Assembly: GCA_012744395.1 (NCBI GenBank)
Contig: JAAYCB010000084.1
Coordinates: forward strand, 1 to 63,800
DNA from: Pirellulaceae bacterium
Lineage (GTDB): Bacteria; Planctomycetota; Planctomycetia; Pirellulales; Thermoguttaceae
DNA length: 63,800 nucleotides
Direction: 5' to 3'
Shown in pieces: positions 45,343-54,483 of the stretch. The position numbers were made by a program, and so were the translations under genes. How positions within the stretch are numbered: the first letter of the stretch is position 1; every line of letters starts with the position of its first letter. The notes beneath the pieces are model-generated. The model did not search any database and was not told the origin of the DNA. It was given only the letters and a program-made list of their open reading frames with translations.

Positions 45343-46352
45343 ACGGATATGAACGCCTGCTGGGCATGCTCCAAGGGCGCCAAGTCGACCGGCTCCCCTT
45401 GATGCCAATCACGATGATGTTCGCGGCCGACCTGGCCGGGGTGCCCTACGGCCGGTACGCGGCGGATTATCGCGCGCTGGTCGAGGCGCAGCTCCGCACG
45501 GCGGAGCGATTCTCGTTCGACTACGTGTCGTGCATCTCCGACCCGGCCCGCGAGGCCGCCGACTGCGGGGCCAAGGTGCAGCGGTTCGACAACCAGCCGC
45601 CGGCAATCGTCGAAACCGAGGCGCTGCTGGCCGACAAGCGAGTGCTGGCCCGGCTGAAAGTGCCGGACCCGCTCGGCGGCGGGCGGATGCACGACCGCGT
45701 CCGAGCCGCGGAGCTGTTCCGGCAGAAGGTCGGCGGCCAATTGCTGATCGAAGGCTGGATCGAAGGGCCCTGCGCGGAGGCGGCCGATCTGCGGGGCATC
45801 AACCAGCTGATGCTCGATTTCTACGACGATCCGCAGTTCGTTCGCGACCTGTTCGATTTCGTCGTCGAGATGGAGCTGGCGTTCGCCAAGGCCCAGATCG
45901 ACGCCGGGGTCGACATCCTTGGCATGGGCGATGCCGCCGCCTCGCTCGTCGGCCCGCAGATTTACCAGGATTTCGTCCTCCCTTACGAGATGAAAATGGT
46001 CGCCGCGATTCACGAAATGGGCGGCCGCGTGCGACTCCACATCTGCGGCAATACAAGCCGCATCCTGGCCGGCATGGGCGCGACCGGCAGCGACCTGGTG
46101 GACCTCGACTGGATGGCGCCGATCGCCGCGGCGCGGAAGGCGATGGGTCCCGAGCAGACGCTCGCCGGCAACATCGACCCGGTGGCCGTTCTCCGCAACG
46201 GCACGCCGGATTCGATCACCGCGGCAATCGCCCAGTGCCATCGCGAGGCCGGCAGCCGCTACGTCGTCGCCGCCGGATGCGAGGTGACCCGCGATACGCC
46301 GTTTGAAAACGTCGAAGTGCTCGCCGACTACGCGCGGTCGCCGCGACGATGA
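45339..46352 (+). CDS. Uroporphyrinogen decarboxylase-fold protein, MtaA/CmuA methyltransferase-like
   Basis: 337 residues from ATG 45339 (GAGGAGAAAG upstream). UroD-type barrel, but the C-terminal half carries HICGNTS and, 80 residues later, VVAAGCEVTRDTP: the His-x-Cys...Cys zinc signature of corrinoid:coenzyme M methyltransferases (MtaA/MtbA) and CmuA. True HemE would show a conserved Asp/Arg pattern and lacks this triad. So a methyl transfer from a corrinoid protein is more likely than haem synthesis. No corrinoid protein or partner methyltransferase is encoded nearby. Converges on the HAD gene. Confidence 0.8.
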   Translation: MNGYERLLGMLQGRQVDRLPLMPITMMFAADLAGVPYGRYAADYRALVEAQLRTAERFSFDYVSCISDPAREAADCGAKVQRFDNQPPAIVETEALLADKRVLARLKVPDPLGGGRMHDRVRAAELFRQKVGGQLLIEGWIEGPCAEAADLRGINQLMLDFYDDPQFVRDLFDFVVEMELAFAKAQIDAGVDILGMGDAAASLVGPQIYQDFVLPYEMKMVAAIHEMGGRVRLHICGNTSRILAGMGATGSDLVDLDWMAPIAAARKAMGPEQTLAGNIDPVAVLRNGTPDSITAAIAQCHREAGSRYVVAAGCEVTRDTPFENVEVLADYARSPRR

Positions 46353-46373
46353 GTCTCCCACCGCGCCGGCCGG

Positions 46374-47069
46374 TCAAGCCGGCTCCAGCCCCAGCGCCTC
46401 GTAGAGCCGCCGATCGCCGAGATTCTCGACCACCAGGTCCGCCATCTCGAAATCGTGGTCGAGGCTCAACCCGGCGGGTACGGCGACCGTGAACGCCCCG
46501 CAGGCGGCCGCCGCCGAACAGCCGGTGCGGCTGTCTTCCAGGACGAGCATCCGCCGCGGCTCGACGCCAAATCGCCGAGCGGCTTTCTGATAGATTTCCG
46601 GGTGGGGCTTGCCGCGGGTGATGTCCGCCGCCGTCAGCACGAAGCGGAACCGCGGCTTCATATCGAACAGGGCCAGCACGGCCTCGACCACGCTCGGGCT
46701 GCTGCTCGTGCAGATCGCCTTGGGCAACTCCGCGCGCTCCAGGGCGCCGAGCAGTTCGGTCAAGCCGGGCATCGTCTCGATCCCCCCGCCCAACAGGCTG
46801 ATGAAGATCCGCTCCGACTCGGCCGCCAGCGACTGCCAGGTGTCGGAAAGTCCGTGCCACTGGATCATCTTTTCAAAGCAGGTTTGCGGGGGGCGGCCCA
46901 TCACCGCGTCGCTCAACTCCTTCGTATACTCGCGGCCGCGGCGGCGCATCAACTCGCTGCCGACCCTCCAGTAGACCTCCTCCGTGTTGAACATCAAACC
47001 GTCGAGGTCAAACGCAACCGCCCGAGGCCGGGGCCCCTGTCTGGAAATCTCCGCGCAGCAATCCGCCAT
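46374..47069 (-). CDS. HAD-superfamily hydrolase, beta-phosphoglucomutase-like
   Basis: 231 residues from ATG 47069; a TTG-started longer form to 47108 is less likely. HAD subfamily IA: catalytic FDLDGLMFNTE (nucleophile and acid Asp), a helical cap, motif II Ser in ICTSSSPS, the Lys in TRGKPHPEIYQKAARRFG and the metal acids in VLEDSRTG. Substrates of this group are small phosphosugars or other phosphate esters; a specific one cannot be named. It converges with the UroD-like gene with a 21-base gap. Confidence 0.88.
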   Translation of the reverse strand: MADCCAEISRQGPRPRAVAFDLDGLMFNTEEVYWRVGSELMRRRGREYTKELSDAVMGRPPQTCFEKMIQWHGLSDTWQSLAAESERIFISLLGGGIETMPGLTELLGALERAELPKAICTSSSPSVVEAVLALFDMKPRFRFVLTAADITRGKPHPEIYQKAARRFGVEPRRMLVLEDSRTGCSAAAACGAFTVAVPAGLSLDHDFEMADLVVENLGDRRLYEALGLEPA

Positions 47070-47251
47070 CCGACAACCATCCTCCGCAGGGGAGCGATCA
47101 GGAGACAAACCTTGAGCTTAGCACGGACCGCGGCGGCGGGCCAGGGAGCGGCGAATGTCGAGTGTCGATTCCCTGGGGTGGTCGAGAGCGATCCAAGCGG
47201 ACGCGGCCCGCTCCCTGCCGGCACGGGCAATGAGCAGCTTGTAGACAGTGT

Positions 47252-47346
47252 GAAGGGCTCACGCGGAGACGCGGAGACGCGGAGAGCGGGGCGATGGCAG
47301 TGCCGGCACCTATTGCGCGAAGGGCTCACGCGGAGACGCGGAGAGA
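47252..47346. repeat. Short direct repeats (GGCTCACGCGGAGACGCGGAG type)
   Basis: Two copies of gaagggctcacgcggaga plus cgcggag extensions (47252-47290 and 47319-47346), the first with an extra acgcgg unit. Spacer about 28 bases. Similar cgc(a/g)gagacgc repeats are known as intergenic noise in several phyla; there are too few units for CRISPR. Confidence 0.65.
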
Positions 47347-47354
47347 AGATCGGC

Positions 47355-48011
47355 CTACGGGGCAGGATCGGCCTGGTCTTCCGCGCTGGCCGCGGCGATC
47401 GACTCGATGATCGTCAACAACTCGCCGAGGATCAGGCAGGTAGCGCCCCAGATCTTATGGCCGCGCCAAGAGAAATGCGGCGCTCGATAGGTCTTCCCCT
47501 GGTGCAAGCGTTCGTGGCGCGAGAGGTTGGCCGGGTCGAGAAGGTGGCTCAGCGGAATCTCCAGCAGTTCCTCGACCTCGGCCGGGTTGGGGCGGAAGTC
47601 CGGCCGCCGCCGGCATGCGCCGACGAAGGGGGCCACGCGGAAATTGCTCACCTGAACGTAGATCGGGGAAAGGCGGCCGAGGATTGCGGGCTCGGCGTCG
47701 GCGGCGCCGAGTTCCTCGTGCAACTCGCGCAGGGCGGCCGCCCGGCTCGACTCGCCCGGCTCGACCGCGCCGCCGGGCAGGCTGATCTGGCCGCCGTGAT
47801 CGGGCAGATGCCGGGGGCGGAGCGTCAGGGGAAGGTGCCATTGGCCGCCGCTCGGGTAGAGCAGCGCCAAGACCGCCGCCGGGCGGGCGCCAGAGGGTAT
47901 CTCGCCGGCGCGCGGCCCCGGCCTGCCGGAGGCAAACCGCGCGTCGTCCGCCACGCCGGCAAGCGGCTGGGCAAGTCGCTCGGCGAGTCGTTCGGGCAGG
48001 TCTGCGTTCAT
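47355..48011 (-). CDS. Nudix hydrolase, CoA pyrophosphatase family
   Basis: 218 residues. The Nudix box GAVEPGESSRAAALRELHEELG (Gx5Ex7REUxEExGU) is preceded by the CoA-pyrophosphatase signature LTLRPRHLPDHGGQISLPGG, as in NudL/PCD1. It would cleave CoA or its oxidised forms to phosphopantetheine and 3',5'-ADP with Mg2+. The ATG overlaps the stop of the upstream membrane-protein gene (ATGA), so the two are coupled translationally, which has no obvious functional logic. Confidence 0.92.
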   Translation of the reverse strand: MNADLPERLAERLAQPLAGVADDARFASGRPGPRAGEIPSGARPAAVLALLYPSGGQWHLPLTLRPRHLPDHGGQISLPGGAVEPGESSRAAALRELHEELGAADAEPAILGRLSPIYVQVSNFRVAPFVGACRRRPDFRPNPAEVEELLEIPLSHLLDPANLSRHERLHQGKTYRAPHFSWRGHKIWGATCLILGELLTIIESIAAASAEDQADPAP

Positions 48012-49888
48012 GGCACGGCCGTCGGGTCGATCTCCGGCTCCGCCGCAAGGTCCGCCGGCGGCTCCTCTTCGACAAGCCAGGGCGGGCGGGCCGGCGGACG
48101 GTCAAGCCGGTAGATTGCGTAGGTGCGATTCCCGTAGAGGAAGAGGAAGTCCCGCCGCCACGGCCAGCGGTAGGTGATCAGGTAATTGGCGCTGTATTTC
48201 TCGCCCAGGTAGCGGAGCCGCCGGCCGTCGAGCCGCGACAGGGAGCTGCTCCAACCACGGCCGGAAAAACTGTCATCCCGGCGGTGGATCTCGAGGACGG
48301 ACTTCCACCAATCCACGATCGACTCGGCATCCTGGGGAACGTCCTTCCAGCTCACGACCTCGCTCCGCTGGGCGTACCACTTGAAAGTCTGGCCCATCAG
48401 CGGCGTGAGGAACCGCGCATCGAGCGGCACTTCGCCCGACTCGTTGATCCAGCGGCAGGCATCTTCCCACGCCCAATAGTCCCAAAGCCGATCCGCGCGC
48501 GGCACCAGGGGCGTGCAGCGCAGCCGTGCCGCGTTGGCCAAGTGCGCAAGCGGGGCCGCCAGCAGCAGTCCGGCGGCCAGCGCGGCCACCGCGGCGACCC
48601 GGGCGCGGCGCCAGAGCCAACTCTCCGCGGCCCGATTCTCCAGCCACCCCAGCCCCCCGAGAACAATCGCGGCAGAGGCCGCGACGGCCGCCTCCCAGGC
48701 GATCGGATAGCCCGCCATGGAGGCCGCGTGCGCTATCAGCCAGGCCAGCCCGGCGACAACAACCAGGACCGCGGCGCCGCAGGCGGCCATTGCCAACCGC
48801 CGATCGTGGGGCCAGTTCCGCCGGATCAGCGGCCCGAGCGAGGCGAGCAGCGCCGGCCCGGCCAGCGCCACGCCGAGCGGCACGGCCACGTCGGACAGGC
48901 GAAACCAATAGAAGCGGAGCCAACCGGCCGCCCGGGCCGGGTCGCCCGCAAAGGCGACCGCCACCGCTGCGCCGGCGAGCGACAGGAGCAATGTGCCGGC
49001 CACGAACGCCCGCAACCGGCGGATTGCGTCCGACGGCGGCGGCCAATAGGAGCAGGCCGCCCAGATCGCGGCCAGGGCGACGAACCGCAGCACGAAGCCC
49101 GGCGGGAATCCGGCCGGGTCGAGATGGTGCGCCAGCCGCCGGAACACGTAGATCTCATTGGCAAACGCGACCACGCCAGGGTCGACTCCGCGCGTCAGCG
49201 CGAGCGACGGCAACAGGCCGGGAAGCGACAGCAGCAGGCCGAGCAGCAGCCAAGGGAGCGTCGGCCGCAGCCGCGGGCGCGTGTTGCCGATCAGAACCCA
49301 CGCCAGCAGGGCCGCCACCACGGCCCAGCCGCCGACGAGCACGTGAAACGCGGCCGCCGCGCCCAGAAGCGGCCAGGCGCGATGCATCAGGCCGCGTGCC
49401 AGGGCCTCCAGCCCCAAGAAAGTCAGCACGTAGGCGAACCCCTTGGCCTCGACGCCGCCGATGACCCACTCCCCCGCCATGTGGCCGTGTTCGACCAGGC
49501 AGACAAACAGGGCCGCCGTCCACGCCGATGCCCAGCGGCGCGGAACAACCGCCCGGCTGAGCCGCTGCCACGACCAGGCGAGCAATCCCCAGGTGATCAG
49601 CCGGCCCGCCCAGACGGCGACCACCGGCGGCAGCACAACCGCCAGCCAGCCGAGAGTGAAGTAAAAAACCGTGTGCGTGTCGGCGGAGTCGAGAAACGGG
49701 TCGTCGGCGATCCAATCGGGATTCCAATAGTGGATCGCCTTGCCGATATAGTAGGGTTCGTTGACCTCGGGAACCGGCCAGGCCCCCTGGAGAAAGAACA
49801 CCAGGAAGACCAGCGCCACTTCGGCGGCCGTCTGCAAACCGCCGGACCGGCGGGAAGCGGAATTGCGGATCAAGGGCGGGTTCGACAA
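48008..49888 (-). CDS. Polytopic membrane protein, glycosyltransferase-like (DUF6798-type)
   Basis: 626 residues, starting at a TTG (49888); no ATG exists before the first membrane helices, so the start is uncertain. About 10-12 hydrophobic helices, with a periplasmic loop VPEVNEPYYIGKAIHYWNPDWIADDPFLDSADTHTVFY after helix 1. Such an acidic first loop is reminiscent of GT-C glycosyltransferases that use polyprenyl-linked sugars. A soluble C-terminal domain (residues about 460-626, WEDACRWINESGEVPLDARFLTP) follows, a pattern I associate with DUF6798. Function inferred only at fold level. Confidence 0.7.
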   Translation of the reverse strand: MSNPPLIRNSASRRSGGLQTAAEVALVFLVFFLQGAWPVPEVNEPYYIGKAIHYWNPDWIADDPFLDSADTHTVFYFTLGWLAVVLPPVVAVWAGRLITWGLLAWSWQRLSRAVVPRRWASAWTAALFVCLVEHGHMAGEWVIGGVEAKGFAYVLTFLGLEALARGLMHRAWPLLGAAAAFHVLVGGWAVVAALLAWVLIGNTRPRLRPTLPWLLLGLLLSLPGLLPSLALTRGVDPGVVAFANEIYVFRRLAHHLDPAGFPPGFVLRFVALAAIWAACSYWPPPSDAIRRLRAFVAGTLLLSLAGAAVAVAFAGDPARAAGWLRFYWFRLSDVAVPLGVALAGPALLASLGPLIRRNWPHDRRLAMAACGAAVLVVVAGLAWLIAHAASMAGYPIAWEAAVAASAAIVLGGLGWLENRAAESWLWRRARVAAVAALAAGLLLAAPLAHLANAARLRCTPLVPRADRLWDYWAWEDACRWINESGEVPLDARFLTPLMGQTFKWYAQRSEVVSWKDVPQDAESIVDWWKSVLEIHRRDDSFSGRGWSSSLSRLDGRRLRYLGEKYSANYLITYRWPWRRDFLFLYGNRTYAIYRLDRPPARPPWLVEEEPPADLAAEPEIDPTAVP

Positions 49889-49918
49889 GGGGCAGTCACC
49901 AAGGTTTTATTGAACCGG

Positions 49919-51451
49919 TCAGTTATCCAGGGCCGCGATCGCCTTGAAATCGTCTTTGAGCGAGTGGTAGAGCCGCTGGTAGACGGGAAATGCCTGGTCA
50001 TAGCGTTTTTTGTCGACGCGTCGGACGCCGGTCTCTCGTTCCACGTGGACCGTGGCGGCGCAGGCCTCCTGGATATTCTTGTACTCGCCGGCGCCGACGG
50101 CGGCCAGCAGGGCGACGCCGAAGGCGGGACCTTCCTCCGTGTTGATCGTCACGACCTTGCGGCCGAACACGTCGGCCTGAATCTGCCGCCAGAAGGGGCT
50201 CCGCGAGCCGCCGCCGGAGGCGCGGATCTGTCGGACGGGCACTTCGAGCTCCTCGATGATCTCGAGGCTGTCGCGCATCGAGTAAGCAACGCCCTCCATG
50301 ATCGCCCGCAGCAGGTGTGCTCGAGTGTGGGCCAGGGTGAGCCCGATGAAGCAGCCGCGGGCGTGCGGATCGGCGTGCGGCGTCCGCTCGCCCGACAGGT
50401 AGGGAAGGAAGAACAATCCGTCGCATCCGGCAGGCGCCCTGGCGGCCTCGTCGGTGAGGATGTCATAGACTTCCTGGCTGGCGAGGCCGGCGGCCGCCAT
50501 GTCGGCCTTGCAGAGTTGGTTGCGGAACCACTGGAGCGACCCGCCGGCCGAGAGGTTGACTCCCATCATGTGCCACTTGCCGCGCACGGCGTGGCAGAAG
50601 GTGTGGATTCGCCCCTTGGGATCGATCTTGACTTCGTCGCTGTGGACGAACATCACGCCGGAGGTGCCGATCGACGTGGAGAGGAGCCCCTTGTTGACGA
50701 TGCCGTTGCCGACGGCGCCGGCGGCGCAGTCGCCCGCCCCGCCGACCACCGCGCAGTCGGTGGAGAGCCCCAAGGTCTCCGCCGCCGCAGCGGTCAGTTT
50801 GCCGGTCACTTGTTCCGACTCGTAGACCGTGGCGAGCAGCCCGGGATCGAGTTCGAGGGCGCTGAGGAGCTTCTTGGACCACGTGCGTTTGGCGACATCC
50901 AGCAAGAGCATTCCACTGGCATCGCTGACTTCGGTGGCCAACTCTCCGGTCAATCGCCGGCGGATTTCGTCCTTGGGGAGGAGGACTTTGGCCGTGCGCT
51001 CGAAGTTCTTCGGCTCGTGGTTGCGGAGCCAGAGGATTTTCGGGGCGGTGAAGCCGGTCATCGCCGGGTTGGCCACCATCCGCAGCAGCTTCTTGCGCCC
51101 CCCCGCCCGCTCTTCGATCTCGCGGCACTCGGCCGCGGTCCGCTGGTCGTTCCAGAGGATCGCGCGGCGGACGATCTGGCCCCGTTTGTCGAGAAACACC
51201 GATCCGTGCATCTGGCCCGACAGTCCGATCGCCTTGACGTCCGCCGGTTTCAGACCGGCCTTGACGACGACCTCGCGGACCGAGGCGATCGTGGCCTGCC
51301 ACCAGTCCTCCGGATCCTGTTCGCTCCAGAGCGGTTTGGGAACGTGGCAGGGATAGGTTTTGAGCGAATCGGCCAGAATCCTGCCGCTGGGGTCGATGGC
51401 CAGGGTCTTCGTGCCCGAAGTGCCGATGTCGATGCCTAACAGCGCGTTCAT
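49919..51451 (-). CDS. xylB: Xylulokinase
   Basis: 510 residues from ATG 51451 (AAAAGG upstream), the family length. FGGY kinase: [15 protein letters not shown] phosphate loop, [67 protein letters not shown] and [21 protein letters not shown] followed by LWNDxR are the xylulokinase features. It phosphorylates D-xylulose to the 5-phosphate for the pentose phosphate pathway. Divergently transcribed from a solute-binding lipoprotein, which could be a sugar receptor; no xylose isomerase is in the window. Confidence 0.95.
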   Translation of the reverse strand: MNALLGIDIGTSGTKTLAIDPSGRILADSLKTYPCHVPKPLWSEQDPEDWWQATIASVREVVVKAGLKPADVKAIGLSGQMHGSVFLDKRGQIVRRAILWNDQRTAAECREIEERAGGRKKLLRMVANPAMTGFTAPKILWLRNHEPKNFERTAKVLLPKDEIRRRLTGELATEVSDASGMLLLDVAKRTWSKKLLSALELDPGLLATVYESEQVTGKLTAAAAETLGLSTDCAVVGGAGDCAAGAVGNGIVNKGLLSTSIGTSGVMFVHSDEVKIDPKGRIHTFCHAVRGKWHMMGVNLSAGGSLQWFRNQLCKADMAAAGLASQEVYDILTDEAARAPAGCDGLFFLPYLSGERTPHADPHARGCFIGLTLAHTRAHLLRAIMEGVAYSMRDSLEIIEELEVPVRQIRASGGGSRSPFWRQIQADVFGRKVVTINTEEGPAFGVALLAAVGAGEYKNIQEACAATVHVERETGVRRVDKKRYDQAFPVYQRLYHSLKDDFKAIAALDN

Positions 51452-51706
51452 GGAGACCAACCTTTTGGAGTGCATGGAGGAGCGCGGAAGCTGGGGACCG
51501 TTCGGCGGATTCTACCCGGTTCTTGGGCAGGCTGGCAACCGGCGGGCGGTCGGCGGGCGGTCGGCGGCCGCGTCGGGCCGGATGGGGATCCAGCCGGCGG
51601 CAGGACCCCGATTGACCAGACGCGCTACACTCCCCTAAAGTGCAGGATATCGGCAACCCATGGCATCCCCAACCACCGCCCAGGGCGGATGACGATCGGA
51701 GACTCG

Positions 51707-53092
51707 ATGAGAAGCTGGATTCGGTTCTTCTGTTTGGGCGTCTTGACGTTGATCTCGACGGGTTGCCCAGACCGGGCATCGGAACAGCCGGCCCGCAGCG
51801 GCCCACCGGCCGGCGCGACGCTCCGCGTGCTGGTCGTCGACGACCCGGCCTTGGGTGAATCGATCGGGTACCTGAAGAGCGAATGGGAGGCCCAGTCGGG
51901 GGTCGGGCTCGCCGTGGAACAGGCGGCGGCCGGCCCGTTTAACGCCGGCGCGACTCCCGCGGCCGACGTCGTGATCGGCCCGTCGCACCTGCTGGGGCCT
52001 GTCGCCGAGGCGGGTTGGGCTGCCCTGCTGCCCGCCGAGGTGATCCAGAACAACCTGGAGAACTGGTCCGACATTTTCGCGCAGCTCCGCTCCCACGAGG
52101 TGGCCTGGAAGGGCGAGTTCCGCGCGGTTCCCTTCGGCTCGCCGGTTGCCGTGGTCTATTACCGGGCCGACCTGCTGGAGAAGGCCGGTCGCCAGCCGCC
52201 GGCAACCTGGGCGGACTATCAAGCGACGGCCAAGGCGCTTTCCGGCGCGGCGGTGATCGAGCCGCTCGCCGAGGGCTGGGCCGGGGTCTTTTTGCTTGCC
52301 CGTGCGGCAGCCTACGCCAGCCATCGCGACAACCTCTCGACCCTGTTCAGCATCAGCACGATGGAGCCGCTCGTTGCCGGGCCGCCGTTCGTCCGGGCAC
52401 TGGAGGAATTGGCGGCTTCGGTTGACAAGAAATCGCTGGAGATGGACCCGGCGGCCGTGCGCCGCGCGTTCTGGCAGGGCGAGGCGGGCATGGCGGTCAC
52501 CTGGCCGACGGCGGCCGACGCGTCGCTGGCCGAAGTGAAGCCCGACTTCACGGCCGGCGTGGCGGCCCTTCCCGGCGCCCGGGATGTGTTCGATGTCGGC
52601 GACGGCCAGTGGGAGACGCGGGCCAAGGGCGACGCGGGCCGCATCCCGCTGCTGGGGGTGGCGGGGCGGTTGGGAATGGTGAGCACCGCGAGCCAATGGC
52701 CCGAAACCGCCTGGCAGCTGCTGCTCTGGCTGACCGACGAGAAGTGGAGCGTGCAGGTCTGCGCGGCCAGTCCGGCGACCACGCTCTTTCGCCACGCGCA
52801 CCTGGCCGAAGCGAATGCCTGGGTCGAACGGCCAATGACCGCCGAGGCGGCGACGCAGTATGCGGAGTGCGTGGCGGCGGCCCTGGAAGGGCGGCAGCAC
52901 CTGTTCGCGCTGCGAATTGCCGGCCGGAGGGATTACCTGGCGGCGCTCGACGCCGCGGTCCGCAGCGCCGTTGAAGGAGAGAATCCGCAACAGGCGCTTG
53001 GCGATGCGGCCGCGCGGTGGCGAGAGATCACCGAACAGCTGGGGGTGGAACGGCAGAAGGCGGCGTACCGGGCGAGCCTGGGGCTGGATTGA
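51707..53092 (+). CDS. Extracellular solute-binding lipoprotein (family 1, sugar-type)
   Basis: 461 residues from ATG 51707 (GGAG 8-11 bases upstream; ATG 51689 also possible). The lipoprotein signal is MRSWIRFFCLGVLTLISTGC; Ser at position -3 is unusual. The body has the two-lobed periplasmic-binding fold with segments ADVVIGPSHLL, VAVVYYRADLLEKAGRQPPATWADYQ, FWQGEAGMAVTWPT and TAWQLLLWLTDEKWS, characteristic of ABC sugar-binding proteins (MalE/UgpB group). No permease genes are adjacent, so it is an orphan receptor or uses a transporter elsewhere. Confidence 0.85.
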   Translation: MRSWIRFFCLGVLTLISTGCPDRASEQPARSGPPAGATLRVLVVDDPALGESIGYLKSEWEAQSGVGLAVEQAAAGPFNAGATPAADVVIGPSHLLGPVAEAGWAALLPAEVIQNNLENWSDIFAQLRSHEVAWKGEFRAVPFGSPVAVVYYRADLLEKAGRQPPATWADYQATAKALSGAAVIEPLAEGWAGVFLLARAAAYASHRDNLSTLFSISTMEPLVAGPPFVRALEELAASVDKKSLEMDPAAVRRAFWQGEAGMAVTWPTAADASLAEVKPDFTAGVAALPGARDVFDVGDGQWETRAKGDAGRIPLLGVAGRLGMVSTASQWPETAWQLLLWLTDEKWSVQVCAASPATTLFRHAHLAEANAWVERPMTAEAATQYAECVAAALEGRQHLFALRIAGRRDYLAALDAAVRSAVEGENPQQALGDAAARWREITEQLGVERQKAAYRASLGLD

Positions 53093-53152
53093 CGCGGAGG
53101 GCCAACCGCCATCCGGCGGCCAGGCAAATGCCACCGGTTGAGCGACGCGGGG

Positions 53153-54146
53153 TCAGCCGTCGAACAGCACGATCGTGGCGGCATCGTTGCCTTCGCCGGG
53201 CGGGGAGAGGTCCGCTTGGGCCCCGCCCGAGATCTGGTCCGCCGCCTCCCACTGGCCCGAGTCGATGTTGACCCAGCGGATCTGGAACCGCCCGCCCACC
53301 TTGGCCAGATCGAGCGTTACCCGGCCGCCGGCCGGGAAATACGCCACGTAGGCGCGGCCGGCGTCGGCAGCCAGGTAGGCTTCGTTCTTCTCGCGCTTGC
53401 CGAGCAGCTCATTGGCCGGCTGGATGGTCCAGAGCGGCACGACGGACTCGACCCTCCTCGCGGCCTTCAGGCAGGCGACGGCCTTGTCGTTGAGCCCCCG
53501 CCCCGAATCGGGCCGATGGAAGCGGATCGACGCGGCGCCGGTTAGCAGATGGCGCCAGAAGCGCTCGATCGCATCCTGGTCGGTGTGGCCGAACTTGTTC
53601 CCGTCGGCGCCGTAGGTCTTCGTCGTATTCATCAAAGCTGGTAATTCACGTTGTTCTTCGGGTTGTATGGATGGATCTGCCAGCGGTCCGATCCTCCGCT
53701 GTCGGTGTCGTCGAACCGGTCCCAGATCTCGATCTGCACGAAGATCCGGCGTTTGGCCGTCGCGCGGAGCAGCCGCTCGAACCGGTTCCAATAGTCTTCG
53801 TTCCACCGCTCGAGGTCGTACTTGCCGCCGCCGACGGCGCGAAACGGGTACACTTCGAACCCCTTGTCCTTGCGGTCGCTCATCGTGTTGCGGATCACGT
53901 TTCCCCCGGCGCCAGCCAAGGCGGTCGAGCTGGCGATCCAGCTCGTCTGCCGGCCATTGGAAGAGGTTGTCGTCGTCGCTGCCGCCGAGCAGGAGCAACC
54001 GGTTCGCCACGCCAGGACCAGTGCCAGGGATTCTGGCTCCAGGGCCTCAGCGGCGCGTCTTGACCCGCCGCGACGGCGCTAGAAACCGGAAGGGAAAACA
54101 CGCAGAGGACAAGAAGCATGAGCGGATCGGCAGGGCCGCGACTCAT
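53153..54146 (-). pseudogene. Decayed secreted glycoside hydrolase (two frameshifts and an internal deletion)
   Basis: Four reading-frame segments join into one protein. (A) 54146 onward: signal peptide and [15 protein letters not shown]. (B) after one extra base near 54003: [26 protein letters not shown]. (C) after another extra base near 53918: [19 protein letters not shown], then [18 protein letters not shown] and NPKNNVNYQ, ending at TGA. (D) an ATG overlapping that stop: NTTKTYGADGNKFG, ERFWRHLLTGAASIRFHRP and a C-terminal beta domain. The order matches planctomycete/Bacteroidetes putative glycosidases with a collagen-binding-like C-domain. About 150 residues that normally lie between C and D, including most of the active site, are missing. 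Confidence 0.75.
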
Positions 54147-54183
54147 TGAAGTCTCTCCTCGGATCAATTCCAGGCAACTCCGG

Positions 54184-54483
54184 TCATCGCCCAACGAGCG
54201 AACACAGCCATCTTATCGCGCTGCTGACGGCAAACACGATGCCCGCGATCGCCGCGCCGGCAAGCGCAAGTGGCATCAGCAGCAGGTCGAGAACGAGCCA
54301 GCGGGTGGCAAGGTGCCGTTCGCCTCCGAAGCACCAGCCGTAGCAGCCCATGACCAGCAAAAGCAGGGCGCCCCGGCGGACGGTCGCGGAATGCTGTCCG
54401 GGCGCGACCAGGCTCAGCCCGGCCGCATAGACAATCGCCAGGCTGGCGCCGAAGAGGGTCAGCAGGAGTCTTCGCGTTTTCAT
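54184..54483 (-). CDS. Small membrane protein coupled to the CinA-like gene
   Basis: 99 residues from ATG 54483. Three predicted membrane helices: LLLTLFGASLAIVYAAGLSLV, ALLLLVMGCYGWCF and WLVLDLLLMPLALAGAAIAGIVFAVSSAI. The ATG overlaps the stop of the CinA-like gene by four bases (ATGA), so translation is coupled. No known family. The pairing of an exported CinA-like protein with a small membrane protein may mean that the two act together at the membrane (inference). Confidence 0.6.
   Translation of the reverse strand: MKTRRLLLTLFGASLAIVYAAGLSLVAPGQHSATVRRGALLLLVMGCYGWCFGGERHLATRWLVLDLLLMPLALAGAAIAGIVFAVSSAIRWLCSLVGR

Noticed and set aside
45339..46352. Uroporphyrinogen decarboxylase HemE
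   Set aside because: The HxC...C zinc pattern fits MtaA/CmuA-type methyltransferases rather than HemE.
47252..47346. Degenerate CRISPR array
   Set aside because: Only two units, internal 6-base periodicity, and no cas genes in the window.
48284..51439. 1051-codon plus-strand open frame spanning the membrane-protein and xylulokinase genes
   Set aside because: It runs across two real minus-strand genes and is His/Gln/Arg-biased, a shadow of high-GC third positions.
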